This document shows, piece by piece, positions 4,872 through 9,673 of a stretch of DNA of 9,673 nt (its first letter is position 1; every line of letters starts with the position of its first letter). The notes under the pieces are model-generated. The model made no database searches. It was not told the origin of the DNA and saw only the letters and a program-made list of their open reading frames with translations. The stretch lies in NCBI GenBank assembly GCA_016292705.1, contig JAEDHZ010000043.1, positions 1 to 9,673 on the forward strand, read 5' to 3'. Origin of the DNA: Clostridiaceae bacterium. GTDB taxonomy: Bacteria; Bacillota; Clostridia; Oscillospirales; Acutalibacteraceae. A program made the position numbers and the translations under genes.

Positions 4872-7800
4872 TTATTTATTGAAGATGCTCTTAATTTTCA
4901 TACCGATAAGTCTGTAAACAAAGAGGATCCTCTGGAAGATACGGTAGAAGAAGTTGTTTGTTGGCGAATTGAAGTCAACTTTGAAGTGACATTCATCGCA
5001 AGTTCCGTCACCGTCATTGTCAACGTGACCGGTAGCCTTAACGGTTTCAAACTTCTTTGAACCGCATACTGAACAGGTGTATCTGTCCTGACCGTCAACG
5101 GTGCAGTTCGGCTTGATAACAGCTACCTTATCAACCCACTCGTGAGCACCCTCATGAACAAGAACGCCTTCCTGATTGAACGCATAAAGCTTTCCTTCAA
5201 TCTCGGTAGTGTCATCGGCCATGATGTGAGTCTGCGGATCAAAGTAATATGTCTTGCCTTCGATATCCTGCCAACCGCCGACCATTTCAGCACCCCAATA
5301 ATATACAGTGCCGTCAGCAGTTTCATAGAATGCACCACGGAGAAGCTTTCCGTCCTTTGAAAAAACATAGTTGAGCTTCTGACCGGTTCTTACCGTAACG
5401 GTTGCATATCCGGTTCTCATTGCTCCGTTTGATCTTGAGAAGTAATAGAGATCACCTTCAATTTCATGCCAGCCAACAAGAATGGTTGTGTTTGAACCGC
5501 GGAAAGCTCTCACGCCGCCGTCAAACTTTTCAAACACTGCACCGATCTGGCGTCCGTCATTATCAAAGCGATATGTTCCCTTAACCTGTCCGATGGTGTG
5601 TTCACCAACAAGACCGAGGCCATTCTCGTCAAAGTAATAGGCATCTTCACCAAGCTGGAACCAGCCGATCTTCTTTTCACCGCCAAGGAAATACATATTC
5701 CTTCCGGTTTCAACATCACGGGCAAAGCCGGTGTATGTTTCTGCGTCAAGAGGATAACCGCAGACCGAGCAGTATATATCGCCGTCATCATAAACCGCAG
5801 TATGACCGTTATTTACGCAATCGCTCTTCTTAACCTTGGTGTAGGTGTCGATAACAACAGGCTGAGTTCCGTCATAATCATATGTGGTGATTTCAAGTTC
5901 TTTGTCTGTTGCCTTTGCAGTAATATAAACTGCATTGTATTCACCATCAAGCATTTCAAAATGGAAAGCCTTATTGTTGACAATTTCATAAGACTTTTCA
6001 CCGGTTGAACCGCAGATGTAATATACGGTTCCGTCCTCGTCAAGCTCACCGTTCTTAAGAGCGGCAGTTCTTGCGTAGGAATGATCATGACCGGAAAATA
6101 CAAAATCGAAACCAACTTCATCTGCAAGCTTTCTGAGCTTGTCAGCCTGTCCTTCTTCATTACCGGATGGATTGGTATAATAGGGCGGCTGATGGAGAGT
6201 AAGAATCTTCCAGGTTGCATTACTCTTCAAAGCATCTTCTTTAACATGTTCAATAGCTTTGTCATATTGGGCAGTTCCGTAGTTAATTGCTGCAACATAC
6301 ACATTTCCGTACTGAGTCGAGTAATAATCGGGAGCAACATCATCATCGGAAAGGTCAAAATATGCGTTTGCTGCCGTTGCTGTCGTATCGCCGTAATACT
6401 CATGGTTGCCAAGAACCTGAATAAGATCCTGATTGCCAAGGAAATCACCGCTGAATACCTTTGCAATGTTTGCCCACATGGTGTAGTTGCCGCCGTTGTC
6501 AACTGCGTCACCGGTCTGAATACCGAAGTCATACTTAACGCCGTTTTCGCTGAGAATCTTTGTGATCTCATCAGTATTGGAGGTATCCGTTGCCTGAGTA
6601 TCGCCGATAACAAAGAAGTTAACTCCTCTGCCAAGGCGTGTGGTATCAAACGATTTTACCTCTGACATCTTTTCGCCGTCGCCAACTTTGTATACATATT
6701 CGGTGTCGGCTTTGAGTCCGTTGATATTGATAGTATTAACCCTTACTGCATAGTTGGTTTCAAGCATTGCGGAACTTGACATTTCAATAAGTCTGCTCTT
6801 GCCCTCAGCTGTCTTAAACGCTGCCTCACCGTTAGCATCGTAATCAGCCTTTTCGGCATAGAGAGCTACGGACTTGCCGGCACTTGCAACAGGAGAAGCC
6901 ATCCACGAAATGCTCTGAGCAACGCTCGGGGTTTTGGTTGCATTGAGTTTTACAAAGGTCGGATATCCGTCCTCGCTTCCTCCGGCAAGATAACTCTGAC
7001 CGGTTGTAAGGAACGAAAGGTGTCCGTCCTTTTCTGCATACACACTAATCTTCTTGACAGAATCGGTGTATTTATCAGTAAATACAATTCCCTGTGCATC
7101 AGTAACACCGAGAAGCTCATTATCAACGGTATAAATATTGGCACCCTCAACCGGATTAGCATCGGAATCAGTAACAACAATATTTCCACCTGCTGTTCCA
7201 ACGACCATTGTTTCAATTTTTACATTGAACGGTGAAACACATGAAGTTGTCAACCTGCCTGAGAACGAGCCTTTTGAACCATCGTCAAAAGTAAGAGCAC
7301 CCTTAGTTATTCTATATGTTGCCTCCAGTCCTTCGGGCACATTGGTAGGAATTGAAATAATAACCTTTGCGATAGTGTTATCTTCAGAAGTTGCTACTGC
7401 ATTCTTTTCAACCTTAAAGTCTATAGCATTCAACTTTGAATCATAGTTTGCACTGCCACTCAAGGCATAATTTGCGCCAGCTTCAACCCTGTAGTTATTC
7501 CAATACTTGATAAAGTAGGAGAGAATTTTAAGCTGAATGTCAGCAGACTGAACATTTGAATTATTAGCTTTAATCTCAAGAACAAAGTCTTCGCCAAGAA
7601 TAGGTTCACCCTGTGCAGAGAAATCAACCACGGTTCTTTCCTGCTCGGCATCAATATAGAAATATCTGGTTTCTTCAGTATTATTTCCGAACTTATCAGC
7701 AACGGAAACAGTCATACTGTGAATACCGTTAGAAAGAGTTTTGTCATAAAGATGAATTTGACCGTCGGTTTCAACAATCGTGCAGTTTTCAGTCTCGTCA

Positions 7801-9673
7801 ACACCGTCGATATACATTTTTACTTCGGATTTATCAATTCCGCTTGCATACTTTCCGTCATCGTCTTTGAAAGTTGCAGAAAAAGTATTCGTTGCATTTT
7901 CAAAGACAGTCTTTCCGTCTTCAATTTTTGTGTTAAGCGAATACATGGAAAGAATTTCCGGGTTTACAGTATCGTCAACATTTGCACCGTAGATAAGCTG
8001 AATATTATCAAGATAAACCTTAGAAGCGGTTCTGTCTCCGTATCCCTTACCTGACTGGAATGAAATCCAGAAGACGCCACAGCCCTGATAGAATCCAAAC
8101 GGAGCATTTGCGCTACCGGCTCCTGCTGCAAGCTTGGTATTCATCAGGTCAAACTCAACATATTTCCAGCCTGTCCAGTCAATACCGGTATAAACCTCTT
8201 CGCCCGTAGCAGGATCAATCATTCTTGTAACCGGCATATAGCTCAGACCGCCGTCTTTATTCGAGCAGTTGAGATAAAGAACAAAATTTGAAGTTCCTTC
8301 AGGAACATATATCCAACAACCGATCGCTGTTGGCGAGCCATCAAAGGAATAGGTCGGGCTCGTTACACGAAGATAGTTGTTTGAGTTTGAAGAACCATTG
8401 TAAGATGAATAGTCATAATCAATACGAAGTGACTTGTTTCCGAAACGAACAGGTTCGCCGTCATCTTTTGAAACAATAGTTGCTTTCATTGAATCCTGAT
8501 CGGTGAGCGAAGCGTTTGGCCAGCAATAAAGCGGATAACCTTGCTCATAAAACTCTGCCGCCTGCTCTGGACTTGATGTTCCGATAGAACGATCAAAACG
8601 CGGCAATCTGTAGGACGGAATATACTTGAGAGCACCATCACTGTTTTCAGCCTCTTGTGCGTCGGTGGTATATTCAAAGTCATACATAACAACAGGCAAG
8701 GCACCGATAATTGCCTTAACAGTTGTTTTTACTTCTTCGTTATATTTAAGAGTTGCTGTAACATTTGCATTGATTGTAACTCCTTCAAGAGTTGTAAAAG
8801 TAAGACCACTGAATGTTCCGGCAGTTTCACCAAGATCGTTGCCCTCAAGGTCAGCTATGGTCCAGTTGAGGTCGCCGTCTTTCATAACAACAGTTCTGCC
8901 TTGATGTTTTGCAACAATTCCAAAGTCAGTTGTTTCTTCAAAACCTAAAGAAATCTCATTACTGGGGACATAAAGAGTGTCCGGAACAACAATTGAAATG
9001 CTTGTTGAGCCGCAAACGACACCATCGGAAACATAGTTGACTATAACATTTCCGGCTGCTCCGTTGGAAGTGAAAAGACCATCCGCTGTAATGGTTCCAA
9101 GATCAGCGCTTTCATCAGCAAGAGTGAAAACACCATCATCAGGGAGATCAGCCGCTGCACCAGCAGAGTCAACGCCCTTTGCGGAGAACTGAACAGTTGA
9201 TTCGGGAGTGTAAAGCACATTATTGGGAAGCATTGAAGCGTGGTCAAATTCTCCGGTCGGTTTTGCGCTTGAAAGAATAAAGAGTGATGAAGAAACATTT
9301 CTTTCAACGCCGTCGGAGGGGTTATTGGCAATTTCAAGAGTAGAACTGCCTTCATACTTTGCGGCATAGGTAACCGAACCGCCGCCGTCAAGGTTAAGAA
9401 CATCAACGCAACCGAAGCCGAGCATTATGCTTGTCAGATCTTTGTTGCTGAGACCAACCGAAACAGGATAGTTACGTCCGTCGGCAACATACATAATTAC
9501 ATTGCCGTCTGCCTTAATTCCCACTGCTGTCTTGGGATAAAGTGCATCGTCAGCCATACCCTCAGGGGTTCTCTGTCCGTTTTCAACAAGGGTGAAGAAA
9601 CCGGAAACAGCCTCAGTGCAGTTGTCGAGGATATCCTGAGTCATTTTTGAACCAATCTTGGGAGTTCCGTCTT
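4872..9673 (-). CDS. Giant secreted phosphodiester glycosidase-metallophosphatase fusion (N-terminus outside window)
   Basis: The frame stays open to the window edge, so the true start and signal peptide are missing; numbering here is from the Met at 9644. Residues ~36-125 match the NAGPA/phosphodiester glycosidase family: DGR at 55-57, LNLDGGGS at 83-90 and an NxPSDGxER signature near 107-115. Ig-like segments follow (~135-315), then a beta-rich carbohydrate-binding-like module (~316-553), an Ig-like domain (~556-665), a cohesin-like module (~670-800), a carboxypeptidase-regulatory-like domain (~805-900), a purple acid phosphatase N-terminal FN3-like domain (~905-1000) and a calcineurin-like phosphoesterase (~1008-1255; GDTQ 1014-1017, GDAVD 1045-1049, GNHE 1079-1082, H1151, GHDH 1185-1188). 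The C-terminus carries cell-wall-binding repeats (~1321-1499), CxxC modules and a basic amphipathic tail. Known for the families: NAGPA enzymes cleave sugar-1-phosphodiesters and the second fold hydrolyses phosphate esters. Inferred: a cell-surface enzyme uncovering and releasing phosphate from glycans. The natural substrate is unknown. Confidence 0.88.
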   Translation of the reverse strand, partial: DGTPKIGSKMTQDILDNCTEAVSGFFTLVENGQRTPEGMADDALYPKTAVGIKADGNVIMYVADGRNYPVSVGLSNKDLTSIMLGFGCVDVLNLDGGGSVTYAAKYEGSSTLEIANNPSDGVERNVSSSLFILSSAKPTGEFDHASMLPNNVLYTPESTVQFSAKGVDSAGAAADLPDDGVFTLADESADLGTITADGLFTSNGAAGNVIVNYVSDGVVCGSTSISIVVPDTLYVPSNEISLGFEETTDFGIVAKHQGRTVVMKDGDLNWTIADLEGNDLGETAGTFSGLTFTTLEGVTINANVTATLKYNEEVKTTVKAIIGALPVVMYDFEYTTDAQEAENSDGALKYIPSYRLPRFDRSIGTSSPEQAAEFYEQGYPLYCWPNASLTDQDSMKATIVSKDDGEPVRFGNKSLRIDYDYSSYNGSSNSNNYLRVTSPTYSFDGSPTAIGCWIYVPEGTSNFVLYLNCSNKDGGLSYMPVTRMIDPATGEEVYTGIDWTGWKYVEFDLMNTKLAAGAGSANAPFGFYQGCGVFWISFQSGKGYGDRTASKVYLDNIQLIYGANVDDTVNPEILSMYSLNTKIEDGKTVFENATNTFSATFKDDDGKYASGIDKSEVKMYIDGVDETENCTIVETDGQIHLYDKTLSNGIHSMTVSVADKFGNNTEETRYFYIDAEQERTVVDFSAQGEPILGEDFVLEIKANNSNVQSADIQLKILSYFIKYWNNYRVEAGANYALSGSANYDSKLNAIDFKVEKNAVATSEDNTIAKVIISIPTNVPEGLEATYRITKGALTFDDGSKGSFSGRLTTSCVSPFNVKIETMVVGTAGGNIVVTDSDANPVEGANIYTVDNELLGVTDAQGIVFTDKYTDSVKKISVYAEKDGHLSFLTTGQSYLAGGSEDGYPTFVKLNATKTPSVAQSISWMASPVASAGKSVALYAEKADYDANGEAAFKTAEGKSRLIEMSSSAMLETNYAVRVNTININGLKADTEYVYKVGDGEKMSEVKSFDTTRLGRGVNFFVIGDTQATDTSNTDEITKILSENGVKYDFGIQTGDAVDNGGNYTMWANIAKVFSGDFLGNQDLIQVLGNHEYYGDTTATAANAYFDLSDDDVAPDYYSTQYGNVYVAAINYGTAQYDKAIEHVKEDALKSNATWKILTLHQPPYYTNPSGNEEGQADKLRKLADEVGFDFVFSGHDHSYARTAALKNGELDEDGTVYYICGSTGEKSYEIVNNKAFHFEMLDGEYNAVYITAKATDKELEITTYDYDGTQPVVIDTYTKVKKSDCVNNGHTAVYDDGDIYCSVCGYPLDAETYTGFARDVETGRNMYFLGGEKKIGWFQLGEDAYYFDENGLGLVGEHTIGQVKGTYRFDNDGRQIGAVFEKFDGGVRAFRGSNTTILVGWHEIEGDLYYFSRSNGAMRTGYATVTVRTGQKLNYVFSKDGKLLRGAFYETADGTVYYWGAEMVGGWQDIEGKTYYFDPQTHIMADDTTEIEGKLYAFNQEGVLVHEGAHEWVDKVAVIKPNCTVDGQDRYTCSVCGSKKFETVKATGHVDNDGDGTCDECHFKVDFNSPTNNFFYRIFQRILFVYRLIGMKIKSIFNK
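5148..5684 (-). repeat. Degenerate cell-wall-binding repeats within the giant surface protein
   Basis: The encoded segment (residues ~1321-1499 of the visible protein) repeats a pattern of GW, four to six residues, then an aromatic doublet and F: GWFQLGEDAYYF, GWHEIEGDLYYF and GWQDIEGKTYYF, with partial copies such as YRFDNDGRQ and LYAFNQEGV between them. This is the layout of choline/glucan-type cell-wall-binding repeats in Gram-positive surface proteins. The copies are diverged at protein level. The module probably holds the enzyme non-covalently on the cell wall or on a polysaccharide. Confidence 0.7.

Noticed and set aside
6081..6665. A 194-codon plus-strand frame opposite the phosphatase domain.
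   Set aside because: It lies entirely antisense to the conserved phosphoesterase blocks. Low-complexity Ile/Val/Cys-rich translation without a ribosome binding site marks it as a shadow.

Overview
The window looks like a chromosomal piece of a gut- or rumen-type Firmicute, most likely class Clostridia near the Ruminococcaceae/Oscillospiraceae. This placement is inferred from four things: moderate GC, Shine-Dalgarno sites of the AAGGGG/GGAGAG type, a very large secreted protein built from Ig-like, carbohydrate-binding and cell-wall-binding modules, and CxxCG modules of a kind common in clostridial surface proteins. No rRNA, tRNA, CRISPR array, insertion sequence or phage gene is visible. Every gene I accept lies on the minus strand, so transcription runs from high to low coordinates.

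Reading in that direction, 9673-4872 is the 3' part of a huge secreted enzyme whose N-terminus is outside the window. It joins a phosphodiester glycosidase (NAGPA-type) domain to a purple-acid-phosphatase-like metallophosphoesterase through Ig-like, carbohydrate-binding-like and cohesin-like modules. Cell-wall-binding repeats, two cysteine modules and a basic amphipathic tail follow. A strong intrinsic terminator (4833-4862) ends it.

A clear sigma-70 promoter (4752-4780) then drives a 472-aa major facilitator transporter (4718-3300) and, 14 nt later, a WYL-domain transcriptional regulator (3285-2272). No terminator is evident in the 154 nt before the next gene (2117-615). That gene encodes an extended short-chain dehydrogenase/epimerase with an unusual C-terminal zinc-ribbon/treble-clef-like domain, so it may be read both from the transporter promoter and from a weaker promoter of its own. 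A strong terminator at 551-591 closes this unit.

Beyond it lies a small independent unit: a near-consensus promoter (431-459), a perfect 22-bp palindrome just downstream of the expected transcription start (399-420), and a 66-aa acidic conserved-looking small protein starting at TTG (332-132). The same stretch also holds an amber-interrupted short reading frame whose final TGA overlaps that TTG. The last 131 nt hold nothing I can assign with confidence.

How the genes may work together is inference. The surface enzyme could remove sugar caps from phosphodiesters and then the phosphate, while the transporter/regulator pair handles a small molecule sensed through the WYL domain. The terminator between them means they are not one simple operon.
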